Source: Bacillota bacterium (lineage in GTDB: Bacteria > Bacillota > Clostridia > Oscillospirales > Oscillospiraceae). Taken from it: a stretch of 64,000 nucleotides of DNA. The translations under genes were made by a program, and so were the position numbers. Below the pieces are notes generated by a model that worked only from the letters and a program-made list of their open reading frames with translations, was not told the DNA's origin and did not search any database. Below, one piece after another: positions 36,635 through 45,933 of this stretch. The DNA is taken from assembly GCA_028719885.1 (NCBI GenBank), contig JAQYLT010000033.1, forward strand, positions 1 to 64,000, written 5' to 3'. How positions within the stretch are numbered: the stretch's first letter is position 1; every line of letters begins with the position of its first letter.

Positions 36635-38146
36635 TTATACAGGGGAGAACTGCTTGACCAGCTCATCCAGTGCTGTTTTCAGCCCGGCCTCGGTTTCGCT
36701 TTCCAGCTTACCGGAGGAACGGATGGCCTCCAGCACATCGGCGTGGAAATTGTTCATATGCTCTTCCAGGCGCTGCTCGAATTCAGGAACCTGCTCCACA
36801 GGAATGCTGTGCAAATATCCATGGGTGACGGCATAAATGATGCAAACCTGCTGGGCAACCTCCTTGGGAGAGTTGTTCTTCTGCTTCAGAACGGCGACAA
36901 TCCGCTCACCCAAAGCAAGACGTTCCTTGGTATCGGCATCCAGATCGGAGCCGAACTGGGCAAAGCTTTGCAGCTCCCGATACTGGGAGTACAGAAGTTT
37001 CAGAGAGCCGGCGACCTTTTTCATGGCCTTTATCTGGGCATCGCCGCCCACACGGGAGACGGAAATACCGGGGTTCACGGCGGGCATGATGCCGGAGTTG
37101 AACAGCTCGGTTTCCAGGAAGATCTGGCCGTCGGTAATGGAGATGACATTGGTGGGAATATAGGCGGACACGTCGCCGGCCTGGGTTTCGATGATGGGCA
37201 GCGCGGTCAGGCTGCCGCCGCCCAATTCGGGAGACAGCTGAGCGGCCCGCTCCAGCAGACGGGAGTGGAGGTAGAACACATCGCCGGGATAAGCTTCCCG
37301 TCCGGGGGGACGGCGAATCAGCAGAGAAATGGCACGGTAGGCGACAGCGTGCTTGCTGAGGTCGTCGTAAATGACCAGAACATCCTTGCCCTGGTGCATA
37401 AAGTACTCGCCCATGGTGCACCCGGAGTAGGGGGCGATATACTGCATGGGAGCCAGCTCAGAGGCGGTTGCAGAGACCACAATGGTGTAGTCCATGGCGC
37501 CGCCCCGTGTCAGATTCTCCACAACCTGAGCAACGGTGGAACGCTTCTGGCCGATTGCAACGTAGATACAAATGACATTCTTTCCCTCTTGGTTCAGAAT
37601 GGTATCGGTGGCGATGGTGGTCTTGCCGGTCTGGCGGTCGCCGATGATCAGCTCACGCTGGCCCCGGCCAATGGGAATCATGGAGTCGATGGCCTTGATA
37701 CCGGTCTGCAGGGGGCGGTTGACATGCTGACGCTCAATGATGCCGGGGGCGGGGGATTCGATGGCCTTGAAATCGGCGGCGGAAATGGTGCCCTTGCCGT
37801 CGATGGGCTCGCCCAGGGCGTTCACGACACGGCCAATCAGTCCTTCGCCAACGGGCACGGAAACCACCTTGCCGGTGCGCTTGACAATGTCGCCCTCTTT
37901 AATTCCCTGGTCAGAGCCAAGGATGACGATGGAAACGGTGTCCTCTTCCAGGTTCTGGGCCATGCCGAAGGAGCCGTCGGGAAATTCCACTAGCTCACCG
38001 GCCATGCACTTTTCCAGGCCGGATGCCTTGGCGATACCGTCGCCCACCAGAATGACGACGCCAGTTTCGGAAACCTCCATCTTGGTTTCGTAATTCTTGA
38101 TTTGATTACGAATGATTTTCGTTATTTCTTCGGGTCTTAATTCCAT
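36635..38146 (-). CDS. atpA: ATP synthase F1 alpha subunit
   Basis: 503-residue regulatory nucleotide-binding subunit. P-loop [28 protein letters not shown], the arginine-finger region [17 protein letters not shown] and [20 protein letters not shown] (in part) are all standard. Its start region ([19 protein letters not shown]) is the stator-binding helix. Follows atpH after an 18-base gap. Confidence 0.96.
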   Translation of the reverse strand: MELRPEEITKIIRNQIKNYETKMEVSETGVVILVGDGIAKASGLEKCMAGELVEFPDGSFGMAQNLEEDTVSIVILGSDQGIKEGDIVKRTGKVVSVPVGEGLIGRVVNALGEPIDGKGTISAADFKAIESPAPGIIERQHVNRPLQTGIKAIDSMIPIGRGQRELIIGDRQTGKTTIATDTILNQEGKNVICIYVAIGQKRSTVAQVVENLTRGGAMDYTIVVSATASELAPMQYIAPYSGCTMGEYFMHQGKDVLVIYDDLSKHAVAYRAISLLIRRPPGREAYPGDVFYLHSRLLERAAQLSPELGGGSLTALPIIETQAGDVSAYIPTNVISITDGQIFLETELFNSGIMPAVNPGISVSRVGGDAQIKAMKKVAGSLKLLYSQYRELQSFAQFGSDLDADTKERLALGERIVAVLKQKNNSPKEVAQQVCIIYAVTHGYLHSIPVEQVPEFEQRLEEHMNNFHADVLEAIRSSGKLESETEAGLKTALDELVKQFSPV

Positions 38147-38164
38147 ACTGTCCCTGCTTTCTCA

Positions 38165-38704
38165 TCAGAGTACGGTGTTATTTAGCAAATCCCCCAGACG
38201 ATCCAAACGGTTTTTCACCGTTCCGTCCAGGCGCTGACCGTCATAGTCCAGGCGGACGCCGCCCAGACACGCGGGGTTAACCTGATTACGCAGCAGAATG
38301 TTCTTGCCGGTAATGCGGGTGAGTTTCTGCGTGAGGGCCTGGCTTTGCGCTGGGCTCAGGGCCACGGCAGTCACGGCGGTCACGCTGACGATATTGTGGT
38401 CGCGGTTGTAAAGCTGCGTGAACATCTCGCAGCAGCTGGAAAACTGCTTGATGTATCCTTTTTCGGTGAGGATTTTCAGGAAATTCAGAAGATAGATGTG
38501 GATTCTGCCGCGAAAGCTATCGTCCAGAATCTGACAGCGCTCCTGCTTGCTCAAATTGGGAGAGCAAAGCAGCCGGAGAAAATCGGGCTCTGCCCGGAAG
38601 CTTTCGTCCAGCACCAGCATTTGGCCTTTGACTTCCTCAATCAGGTTTTCACTGAGGGCAAGCTCATAAAGAGCCTCGCCATATACGCTTCCAATCTGGG
38701 TCAT
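38165..38704 (-). CDS. atpH: ATP synthase F1 delta subunit
   Basis: 179-residue stator subunit linking the b dimer to the top of F1. The N-terminal helical bundle (VYGEALYELALSENL, DSFRGRIHIYLLNFLKILTEKG in part) and the C-terminal GKNILLRNQVNPACLGGVRLDYDGQRLDG-type region (cited as a region) are typical. The start overlaps the atpF stop by four bases. Confidence 0.92.
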   Translation of the reverse strand: MTQIGSVYGEALYELALSENLIEEVKGQMLVLDESFRAEPDFLRLLCSPNLSKQERCQILDDSFRGRIHIYLLNFLKILTEKGYIKQFSSCCEMFTQLYNRDHNIVSVTAVTAVALSPAQSQALTQKLTRITGKNILLRNQVNPACLGGVRLDYDGQRLDGTVKNRLDRLGDLLNNTVL

Positions 38705-39210
38705 ACCTGATCACCCAATTCGTCAATGAAGCGGTCAATGAGACCGGATTGATCCTCGTCACCCAGCTCACGCTCCACAACCTTGCTGGCAATGGCCATG
38801 GCAAGGCCGGAGATTTCGTTTTTGGCGTCGTTGATGGCCTTTTTCTTCTCCATGGCAATGTCGGCAGAGGCTTTGCTCTTGATTTGAGCGGCTTGCTGCT
38901 GGGCCTCTCCGATGATTTTTTCGGAGCGCTCAGCGGCGGTCTTCTGGGCATTTACCAGGATTTCGTTGGCCTGCTGCGTGGCCTGGAGCATGTTCTGCTC
39001 GTAGGTCTTTTTGATGTCCATGGCTTCCTGCCGGGCAGTCTGGGCCTCGGAGATTTGCTTGTCCGCCGCCTGACGACGCTGGTCCAGGACGGCAAGAATT
39101 TTGTCCAGGAAGAATTTCTTGATGATGAACATCTGGACAAACAGGTTACAGATGGTGGCAATCAGGGTGAGCGGTTCCACTGCCACAAGGGACTGATAAA
39201 GTGTCTCCAT
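38701..39210 (-). CDS. atpF: ATP synthase F0 b subunit
   Basis: 169 residues: one N-terminal membrane helix (about 14-35, LIATICNLFVQMFIIKKFFL), followed by a long charged coiled coil (residues 40-150) with the usual alanine heptads (AEAQTARQEAMDIKK). Two copies form the peripheral stalk. Only one b gene is present, so it is a homodimer type. Confidence 0.93.
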   Translation of the reverse strand: METLYQSLVAVEPLTLIATICNLFVQMFIIKKFFLDKILAVLDQRRQAADKQISEAQTARQEAMDIKKTYEQNMLQATQQANEILVNAQKTAAERSEKIIGEAQQQAAQIKSKASADIAMEKKKAINDAKNEISGLAMAIASKVVERELGDEDQSGLIDRFIDELGDQV

Positions 39211-39256
39211 TGAGTTGCCTCCTTCCGGTTAGAATGAATGATGGGACGCCGGAGGA

Positions 39257-39547
<291 letters not shown>

Positions 39548-39602
39548 CTAAAAAAATTGTTGACAGTTTTATTCAAATGGCCTTTCGGCCTCTTTGATGA
39601 AA

Positions 39603-40475
39603 TTAACCCGCCGCCTGCTTGATGAAGATGGTGGTGAGGGTGCAGAAGATAAATGCCTGGATGCAGCCGCCGAACCAGTCAAAATAGAAGCTGGTGATGG
39701 CGGGAATACCGATGGTCAGCCAGGGGAACTGAATACCCACCAGGCTGATGAGCGCCAGCACACCAAGCACGGCCAGGATGATGCCGATGATTTTGGCAGC
39801 TTTTTTCTTTTTGGATTTCCCCAGGAAAAACAGCGCGGCGCCAATGACCGTGATGCCGATTGAGGCAAACAGGCTGGAACCCAGCAGACGCATGAGACCA
39901 TAGCTGGCGGCGGTCAGAGCGCCGTAGATCAGGGCGCTGATGACGGTGCCGGAGAGGATGTTGCCAAAGTGACGGCAGGCCATGCTGATGGGTGTGAACA
40001 GCTCAGACATCACATTGATGGGCGCCATGATGAAAATGGGGTCCAGGAACCCTTTTAGATAGCCGCCGATGCCGGAGGACTTGATCTTGTGGTATGTGAT
40101 CAGGACGAACACCACCAGAGCCCAACCCAGCTCAGTCATCAGGTCGGCCGTGGGGCTCCAGATGCCCAGCAGGCTGATGAGATTGGAAACCACGCTGGTG
40201 GCAAAAATTGTGCCCACCAGGGGAATGTAGTGGTCGAAATTTGTTCCCATGTTGTCGTGGACAAATTTGACCAGGGATGTGACTGCCATTTCTGCCACAG
40301 CCTGCTTCCGGCTGATGCCGGTGACCTTTAGGCCGGAGCCCAGCCACACGCACAGCACCGTGATGATGAGCATCACCAGCCAGCTGACCACAACTGTCTG
40401 GGTCAGGTTTACCGTACCCAGCAGGGGAAGCTCAAACTGCGCCAGATATTTTGCGCCATTGATTGACATTTCCAT
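39603..40475 (-). CDS. atpB: ATP synthase F0 a subunit with ~50-residue insertion
   Basis: Stator channel subunit facing the c ring. The essential arginine is R168 in ISMACRHFGNILSG. The C-terminal YFDWFGGCIQAFIFCTLTTIF is standard. At 290 aa it is longer than many clostridial a subunits (around 220-250). The extra part lies at about 200-248 and comprises two hydrophobic stretches around a lysine patch (K220-K225, GKSKKKKAAK), which might add a helical hairpin between the last conserved helices. Confidence 0.93.
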   Translation of the reverse strand: MEMSINGAKYLAQFELPLLGTVNLTQTVVVSWLVMLIITVLCVWLGSGLKVTGISRKQAVAEMAVTSLVKFVHDNMGTNFDHYIPLVGTIFATSVVSNLISLLGIWSPTADLMTELGWALVVFVLITYHKIKSSGIGGYLKGFLDPIFIMAPINVMSELFTPISMACRHFGNILSGTVISALIYGALTAASYGLMRLLGSSLFASIGITVIGAALFFLGKSKKKKAAKIIGIILAVLGVLALISLVGIQFPWLTIGIPAITSFYFDWFGGCIQAFIFCTLTTIFIKQAAG

Positions 40476-40513
40476 AAAACATCACCTCAGTTGATTTGTT
40501 CACGCAGGTAAAA

Positions 40514-40993
40514 TTACACTTCAAAGGAATTCAGATGATCCTCCGGTTCGTCCTCCTGGGGAGTGGAACGGGGAGGGGCAGACCCATCTTCTTTTGGCAT
40601 CAGTCTGCCAGTGATCTGGAGAAAATAAATCACAATGGTGGGGAAGAGCAGGGGAATGGCGGCGGCAATCACATTGATAAACGGAATGAAGAAAGCAGCG
40701 GCAACCCAAACAGCCTGGAAGAAAATCCGCAGGTTATAGCTGCCCTGGACCTTGGCCTTGAGCCGCTTCTGGTCCTGGATGCCGGCGGCGTTCTGCACCA
40801 TCAGGCACATCATCGCAAAATTTAACACCGCGACCAGTGTACCGCCTGCGGCTCCGAGGATGATCTGATAGCTGAACCGGACGATTCCAAACAGGTGCAG
40901 CACAATAAACCCCACAATCTCTACCCCGGCGCAAATGCCGCAGCCAATAGCCATGCGGGTAACCTCTTTCCGGGATGCGGGTTGTAATTTCAT
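40514..40993 (-). CDS. atpI: ATP synthase subunit I-like membrane protein
   Basis: 159 residues with four hydrophobic helices (about 14-36, 41-65, 90-112, 115-135), then a proline/acid-rich cytoplasmic tail. The arrangement and position directly before atpB match AtpI-type proteins that help assemble the c ring or move Mg2+. Sequence conservation in this family is low, so position carries much of the call. AGGAGG precedes ATG 40993. Confidence 0.65.
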   Translation of the reverse strand: MKLQPASRKEVTRMAIGCGICAGVEIVGFIVLHLFGIVRFSYQIILGAAGGTLVAVLNFAMMCLMVQNAAGIQDQKRLKAKVQGSYNLRIFFQAVWVAAAFFIPFINVIAAAIPLLFPTIVIYFLQITGRLMPKEDGSAPPRSTPQEDEPEDHLNSFEV

Positions 40994-41026
40994 GGAAAAA
41001 GACCTCCTGAAGAAACGGAACGAAAA

Positions 41027-41281
41027 TCAATCATGGTCATTAAAAGAGACGGGGGGAGGACCGTCCTTTTTCTTTTTGTCAATCAGCGCCATGGCCTTTA
41101 CGGTATCGCGCACCCCCACGGCGGCGGTGATGAGGCCGCACAGAATACCGACCCAGAGCACCCATTGCCCCCAGCCAAAACGGTTCTGCAGCCAAACGGC
41201 CAGCATGACAAAGCCAATCAGGGGAAACACCACGGAAATGCCGAACTGAGGCAGCCAAATCAGCAAGCGCCATTCTTTCAT
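41027..41281 (-). CDS. atpZ: AtpZ-like small membrane protein, first gene of atp operon
   Basis: 84 residues with two hydrophobic helices (QFGISVVFPLIGFVMLAVWLQ region and WVLWVGILCGLITAAVGVRD region), typical of the short AtpZ/ATPase gene 1 family found before atpI. These proteins are proposed to work with AtpI in Mg2+ or Ca2+ transport or F0 assembly. A clear promoter lies 47-75 bases upstream, so it leads the operon. Confidence 0.6.
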   Translation of the reverse strand: MKEWRLLIWLPQFGISVVFPLIGFVMLAVWLQNRFGWGQWVLWVGILCGLITAAVGVRDTVKAMALIDKKKKDGPPPVSFNDHD

Positions 41282-41327
41282 TTTCCAGACGCCTCCCCAC
41301 AGCGCACACGGCCCATAATCTTTTCCT

Positions 41328-41356
41328 AGTATACATTATTTTGCGCGAAGATTCAA
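41328..41356 (-). promoter_or_regulatory. Promoter of the atp operon
   Basis: Minus strand: TTGAAT (41356-41351), 17-base spacer, TATACT (41333-41328). It lies 47 bases before the atpZ start, which has GGGGAGG as ribosome site. No other promoter of similar quality was noticed inside the operon. Confidence 0.7.
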
Positions 41357-41573
41357 GAATAAATAACGAAAAATCCCCTGATGACACAAAAAGTTTTCAT
41401 GTATCGATTTTCAAGTATCGATTACTGGACTGGAAAGAGCCTGCCCTGTTTCCCAGGAAAAATTTAAAACAAGATCTGGAAATCATTGGCCAGGCACTTC
41501 CTTTTTCGCGGGAAATATAGTAAAATACGAACAAACCAAGTCCCCGCTGCATAAATTGCTTGGGGGTGGTCCG

Positions 41574-41873
41574 TTGACTGGGTGGATCATTATTGGATTT
41601 TTTGCGGCATTTGGCATTCTTTCCGCCGGGTTGACCCTGGCGGGCATGCTCTTCTTTTTCTGCTGCCGGGGCACCGGCGGCTGGATGATTCTGACAGAGC
41701 AGGAGCATCTTTTTGTCAGGTATTACCGGTGGCTTTCCACCATGGGAATTCTCAAATGCCGTTTTTTGATCGTTCGTTCTTCCAATGCACTTCGCTGGCT
41801 GGAAGAACAGAACACAGAGAGAACCGGCGGGGAAAATGAACCCCAGCCTTACGACAGGAGCTGTGAAACGTGA
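41574..41873 (+). CDS. Small membrane protein of unknown function upstream of recD2
   Basis: 99 residues from TTG 41574, which follows GGGGGTGG. One strong N-terminal hydrophobic segment (WIIIGFFAAFGILSAGLTLAGMLFFF region), then a basic/aromatic cytosolic part (LFVRYYRWLSTMGILKCRFLIV) and a polar tail. No family recognised. It overlaps recD2 by four bases, which suggests translational coupling and a real gene. Frame also open to TTG 41556. Confidence 0.6.
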   Translation: MTGWIIIGFFAAFGILSAGLTLAGMLFFFCCRGTGGWMILTEQEHLFVRYYRWLSTMGILKCRFLIVRSSNALRWLEEQNTERTGGENEPQPYDRSCET

Positions 41874-44083
41874 CAGAGCAGGAAATGGAGATTCTGCAGG
41901 GCACCATCAGCGCAGTGGTGTTTCAGAATTATGAAAACGGTTATGCCGTGCTCCGGCTGGCGGTGGGAGGCGGGCAGTCCGTCACCGTGGTGGGGACCAT
42001 CCCATTGCCGGCCGTGGGAGAGCAACTGATGGTCACCGGGCGGTGGAGCAACCATTCTAGCTACGGAAAGCAGTTTGAAGCCGAATTTTTGGAGCGGATG
42101 ATGCCCCAATCCTCCACGGAAATACTGGCCTATTTATCCAGCCGCATCATCAAAGGAATCGGCCCGAAAACCGCAGCCCGCATTGTGGAGCATTTTGGAG
42201 AGGAGACTCTGCTGGTTATGGAGCGGGAGCCTCAGCGGCTGGCAGAGATACCAGGCATTTCCCGGGAAAAGGCCATTGGCATCGGGGAGGAGTTCCGGCT
42301 CCAGATCGGTATGCGGCAGCTGATGGAATTTTTTGCGGTTCATCACCTCCCGGCGGAGCTGGCGGTTCGTACATATAAGATTTACGGCGACAGCACCCTG
42401 GACCTATTGTATGACGACCCATATCTTTTGATGGATGAGGGCTTGGAGGCTCCTTTCGGCGCGGTGGATCGATTTGCCATCGAGCTGGGGGTAGCGGGGG
42501 ATGACCCCAGGCGGGTGGAGGCTGGCCTGTTGTTTGAGCTTTCCTACAATCTGTCCGCCGGTCACAGCTTCCTTCCGGAGGAAAAGCTGGCAGCCGCCAC
42601 GGCCCAGCTGCTGTCGGTGGATTTGGAAACGGTCCGTGCTGGGATTGCCCGGGCCAAGGAGGCGGAGCGAATCGTCCCGGATACCCTGGCGGGCATTCAG
42701 GTGGATTATCTGCCCCAGCTCCATGAGGCGGAGTGCTGCTGTGCCCAGAGACTATTGGAGTTTGCTGCCAATTCTTTCCCGGAGAGAAAGGACATGGATT
42801 CGCTTCTGCGGCAGGTTTCCGCGGAAAGCGGCTTCCACTATTCCGGGCAGCAGGAGCAGGCCATCCGGGAGGCTGCCACTTCCGGTCTGTTGGTGATCAC
42901 CGGCGGCCCCGGTACCGGCAAGACCACGGTTTTGCGGGGCATCATGGAGCTGCTGGGACAGATGCAGCTCCGGTTTTTGCTGGCGGCTCCCACCGGCCGG
43001 GCGGCGAAGCGGCTGACCGAGGTGACAGGGGAGGAGGCCTCAACCATCCACCGGCTGCTGGAGGCTGGCATTGACCAGTCCACGGGGAAAATGGCGTTTG
43101 CCAGGGATGAGGACAACCCCTTAAAATGTGACGCGGTGATTGTGGATGAAATGTCCATGGTGGACGTGCTGCTCCTTTCCAGCCTGCTGCGGGCGATCCC
43201 CAGAGGAAAGCGTCTGATTTTGGTAGGGGACCCGGACCAGCTTCCCCCGGTGGGGCCTGGCTTTCCCTTTAACGACATGCTCCGCAGCGGCGTTCTTCCC
43301 ACGGTCCGTTTGACGGAGATTTTCCGGCAGGCCCAGCAGAGCCTGATTGTGATGAACGCGCACCGGGTCAACCGGGGAGAGCTGCCGGAGCTGAAAACCG
43401 TGACCAGTGATTTCTTCTTTATGAGAAGAAACACGGAGGACAGTGTGATTCAGCTGATTCGGGACCTGTGCACCACCCGTCTGCCCAAAAATATGGGTAT
43501 TCAGCCCTCCGAAATTCAGGTTCTGTCCCCCACCCGGAAAGGCGGTGTGGGTACGGCGGCGCTGAACAAAATGCTGCAGTCCGCGCTGAACCCTGCTTCA
43601 CCGGAGAAAAAAGAAAAGGCCTTCGGAGAAATTCTTTTCCGGGAGGGGGACCGGGTGATGCAAATCAGAAACAATTATGATATTATCTGGAAGAAGACGG
43701 ACGGAAGTGCCGTGGGAACCGGGATTTTCAATGGAGATGTGGGTGTGATCACCGCGATTTTGCCGGGGGAAGAGGTGCTCCGGGTTGCCTTTGACGACCG
43801 GGAGGCGGAATACGACTTTACCCAGCTGGGCGAACTGGAGCTGGCCTATGCCATTACCGTCCACAAAAGCCAGGGCAGTGAGTATCGGGCGGTCATTTTG
43901 ACGGCATGGAATGGTTCGCCCTATCTTCTCAGCAGAAGCATTTTGTATACAGCAATTACCAGAGCGAGGGAGTTGCTGATTATTGTGGGTCGGGAGGAGA
44001 CCGTTGCGGTAATGACGGAGAATGCCAAGAAAAACCGCCGGTATTCCGGCTTGAAGCTGCGGCTTCAGGAGAAGACCACATGA
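41870..44083 (+). CDS. recD2: RecD2-type ATP-dependent DNA helicase
   Basis: 737-residue 5'-3' helicase of superfamily 1B. N-terminal OB-like part (GTISAVVFQNYENGYAVLRL), helix-hairpin-helix region (IKGIGPKTAARIVEHFG, LAEIPGISREKAIGIG), then the motor with Walker A TGGPGTGKTTVLRGI, motif II VIVDEMSMVDVLLL, GDPDQLPPVGPG and the C-terminal YAITVHKSQGSEY (motif V/VI). RecD2 acts without RecBC in Gram-positive DNA repair. GTG 41870 is taken as start; ATG 41885 is possible. Confidence 0.93.
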   Translation: MTEQEMEILQGTISAVVFQNYENGYAVLRLAVGGGQSVTVVGTIPLPAVGEQLMVTGRWSNHSSYGKQFEAEFLERMMPQSSTEILAYLSSRIIKGIGPKTAARIVEHFGEETLLVMEREPQRLAEIPGISREKAIGIGEEFRLQIGMRQLMEFFAVHHLPAELAVRTYKIYGDSTLDLLYDDPYLLMDEGLEAPFGAVDRFAIELGVAGDDPRRVEAGLLFELSYNLSAGHSFLPEEKLAAATAQLLSVDLETVRAGIARAKEAERIVPDTLAGIQVDYLPQLHEAECCCAQRLLEFAANSFPERKDMDSLLRQVSAESGFHYSGQQEQAIREAATSGLLVITGGPGTGKTTVLRGIMELLGQMQLRFLLAAPTGRAAKRLTEVTGEEASTIHRLLEAGIDQSTGKMAFARDEDNPLKCDAVIVDEMSMVDVLLLSSLLRAIPRGKRLILVGDPDQLPPVGPGFPFNDMLRSGVLPTVRLTEIFRQAQQSLIVMNAHRVNRGELPELKTVTSDFFFMRRNTEDSVIQLIRDLCTTRLPKNMGIQPSEIQVLSPTRKGGVGTAALNKMLQSALNPASPEKKEKAFGEILFREGDRVMQIRNNYDIIWKKTDGSAVGTGIFNGDVGVITAILPGEEVLRVAFDDREAEYDFTQLGELELAYAITVHKSQGSEYRAVILTAWNGSPYLLSRSILYTAITRARELLIIVGREETVAVMTENAKKNRRYSGLKLRLQEKTT

Positions 44084-44766
44084 GCAGGGCGGCTGGCTGG
44101 CTCAAGGAGCTCCTTTTTCCGAGGCGGTGCATGCTCTGTCGGAAGTTTTTAAAGGCGGACGAGACGGATTTGTGCCGCGGCTGCCGCACCAATGCCCCGG
44201 AATATCCCTTTGGAGCAGAAAATCCGGACCCCTCCGGAAAAAACTCCGGCCAATTTCTTGACAGTTTCACCGCAGTCTGGTACTATGAAGAGGATGTCCG
44301 CAGAAGTATCCTGCGCTACAAGTTCCGAAGAGCCACCTTTTTGGGGCCGAAATTCGGTACGTTGCTTGCGATGAAGCTTCTGCGGGTGGGACCGGGGGAT
44401 ATCGATCTTCTGACCTGGGTCCCGGTGAGTCCCCTCCGCCGATTCCGAAGAGGCTACGACCAATGCCAGCTGCTGTGCAAAGCCATGGGAGAGCAGATGG
44501 GAATCCCGGCAGAAAGGGCGCTTCGCAAGATTCGCCATACGCCGCCCCAGTCCGGCCTGCATTCCGTCTCAGAGCGAAAGGCCAATGTGCTGGGTGCGTA
44601 CAAAGCGGTGAAGCAAATGGACCTCCGGGGGAAACGGGTTGTCCTGGTGGATGACATCTATACCACCGGATCGACCATGAACGAATGTGCCCGCGTTCTC
44701 TTAACGGCGGGGGCAAAGGAAGTACACGGTGCCGCCATTGCGGCAGTACGACACCAGAAAAAATAA
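44080..44766 (+). CDS. comFC: ComF-family amidophosphoribosyltransferase-like protein
   Basis: 228 residues. An N-terminal zinc-binding CMLCRKFLKADETDLCRGC, LTWVPVSPLRRFRRGYDQC, then the PRPP-binding VVLVDDIYTTGSTMNEC are the ComF signature. ComFC works in DNA uptake/transformation with ComFA in competent bacteria; many non-competent Clostridia also keep it. The ATG overlaps the recD2 stop (ATGA). Confidence 0.9.
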   Translation: MSRAAGWLKELLFPRRCMLCRKFLKADETDLCRGCRTNAPEYPFGAENPDPSGKNSGQFLDSFTAVWYYEEDVRRSILRYKFRRATFLGPKFGTLLAMKLLRVGPGDIDLLTWVPVSPLRRFRRGYDQCQLLCKAMGEQMGIPAERALRKIRHTPPQSGLHSVSERKANVLGAYKAVKQMDLRGKRVVLVDDIYTTGSTMNECARVLLTAGAKEVHGAAIAAVRHQKK

Positions 44767-44783
44767 CCAAGTGGGTGAATTGT

Positions 44784-45827
44784 ATGCAGCTTTTTTCAAA
44801 TGACCTGGGTGTTGACCTGGGTACATCCAATGTTTTGATCTATGCCGACGGCAAGGGCCTGGTGGTCCGGGAGCCGGCGGTGGTGGCGCTGGACCGCAAC
44901 ACCGGTAAAATTCTCCAGGTGGGTGCGGCAGCCCGGAATATGCTGAACCGGACGCCCGGCAACGTGGTTGCCATGCGGCCTCTGCGAGAGGGCATCATTT
45001 CCGATCATGAAATGACCGTGCGGATGCTCCAGGAGATGTTTAAAACCGCAACAAAGGCCTCGGTCTTTACGCCCAAGCCCCGTGTGGTCATCAGTGTGCC
45101 CAGCGGCGTCAGCGAGGTGGAGGAGCGCAGTGTCATCAACGCGGCCATCGAAGCAGGTGCCCGAAGAGTGTTCCTGATTGAAGAGCCTCTGGCTGCCGGC
45201 CTTGGCGCCGGTTTGGATTTGAAAGGCGCCGTGGGTCACATGGTGGTGGACATCGGCGGCGGCACAACGGATATCGCGGTGCTGAGTATGAACAGCGTTT
45301 CCGTTTCTTCCTCTCTGAAAATCGCGGGAGATTACTTCGATGAATCCATTGCCCGGTATGTCCGCCGGCAGTATGGCGTGGTCATCGGTGAGGTCACGGC
45401 GGAGGAAATCAAGATTCAGATCGGACAGGTTTACCCCCGGCAGGAAGAGATGAGCATGAACGTCAAGGGCAGGGATTCCAAGACCGGTATGCCCAAAACG
45501 GTTACTCTGACCTCCACGGAGATTTATGAGGTCCTTCGCCGTCCTGCCCGTCAGATTGCCGACGAAGTGCTGGCGGTTCTGGAGCAGACAAGCCCGGAGC
45601 TGGTCAGTGACATCTCCGAGAGCGGCATCACCCTCACCGGTGGATGCAGCCAGATTTGGGGCTTCTGCGAGTTGCTCATTGAGCGCACCGGCATTCCCTG
45701 CATTCTGGCTGATGACCCGGATTCCTGCACGGCTTATGGCTGCGGCAAGAGCCTGGCTTGGATCAACCACATGCAGGAGGGCCCCATCAACATTGCCCGC
45801 CGCCGGATGATGAAGAGCAAATACTGA
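44784..45827 (+). CDS. mreB: MreB/Mbl-family actin-like rod-shape protein
   Basis: Actin-fold ATPase that forms membrane-bound filaments guiding side-wall peptidoglycan synthesis. LGVDLGTSNVLIYADGKGLVVREPAVV is the phosphate-1 region, VSVPSGVSEVEERSV, IEEPLAAGLGAGLD, VVDIGGGTTDIAVLS (phosphate 2) and LTGGCSQIWGF follow. 347 aa from ATG 44784. No mreC/mreD follows, so it is an isolated copy, perhaps the Mbl or MreBH type. Confidence 0.92.
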   Translation: MQLFSNDLGVDLGTSNVLIYADGKGLVVREPAVVALDRNTGKILQVGAAARNMLNRTPGNVVAMRPLREGIISDHEMTVRMLQEMFKTATKASVFTPKPRVVISVPSGVSEVEERSVINAAIEAGARRVFLIEEPLAAGLGAGLDLKGAVGHMVVDIGGGTTDIAVLSMNSVSVSSSLKIAGDYFDESIARYVRRQYGVVIGEVTAEEIKIQIGQVYPRQEEMSMNVKGRDSKTGMPKTVTLTSTEIYEVLRRPARQIADEVLAVLEQTSPELVSDISESGITLTGGCSQIWGFCELLIERTGIPCILADDPDSCTAYGCGKSLAWINHMQEGPINIARRRMMKSKY

Positions 45828-45849
45828 TTTTTGGATGAAAATATGAAAT

Positions 45850-45890
45850 CGCCCTCTGTATGTGACCATACGGAGGGCGGTTCTTTTTTT
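45850..45890 (+). terminator. Intrinsic terminator of mreB
   Basis: CGCCCTCTGTATG (45850-45862) pairs with CATACGGAGGGCG (45867-45879) except for one G-T wobble, around the loop TGAC, followed by a T-rich run to 45890. Confidence 0.85.
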
Positions 45891-45892
45891 GA

Positions 45893-45919
45893 AAAAACGA
45901 GGGCCGCACAGCAGCCCTC
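45893..45919 (-). terminator. Intrinsic terminator of the foldase gene
   Basis: On the minus strand GAGGGC (45919-45914) pairs with GCCCTC (45904-45899), followed by six Ts (45898-45893). It is 15 bases beyond the stop of the parvulin-domain gene and back to back with the mreB terminator. Confidence 0.75.
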
Positions 45920-45933
45920 ATCTTCATTCGGAA

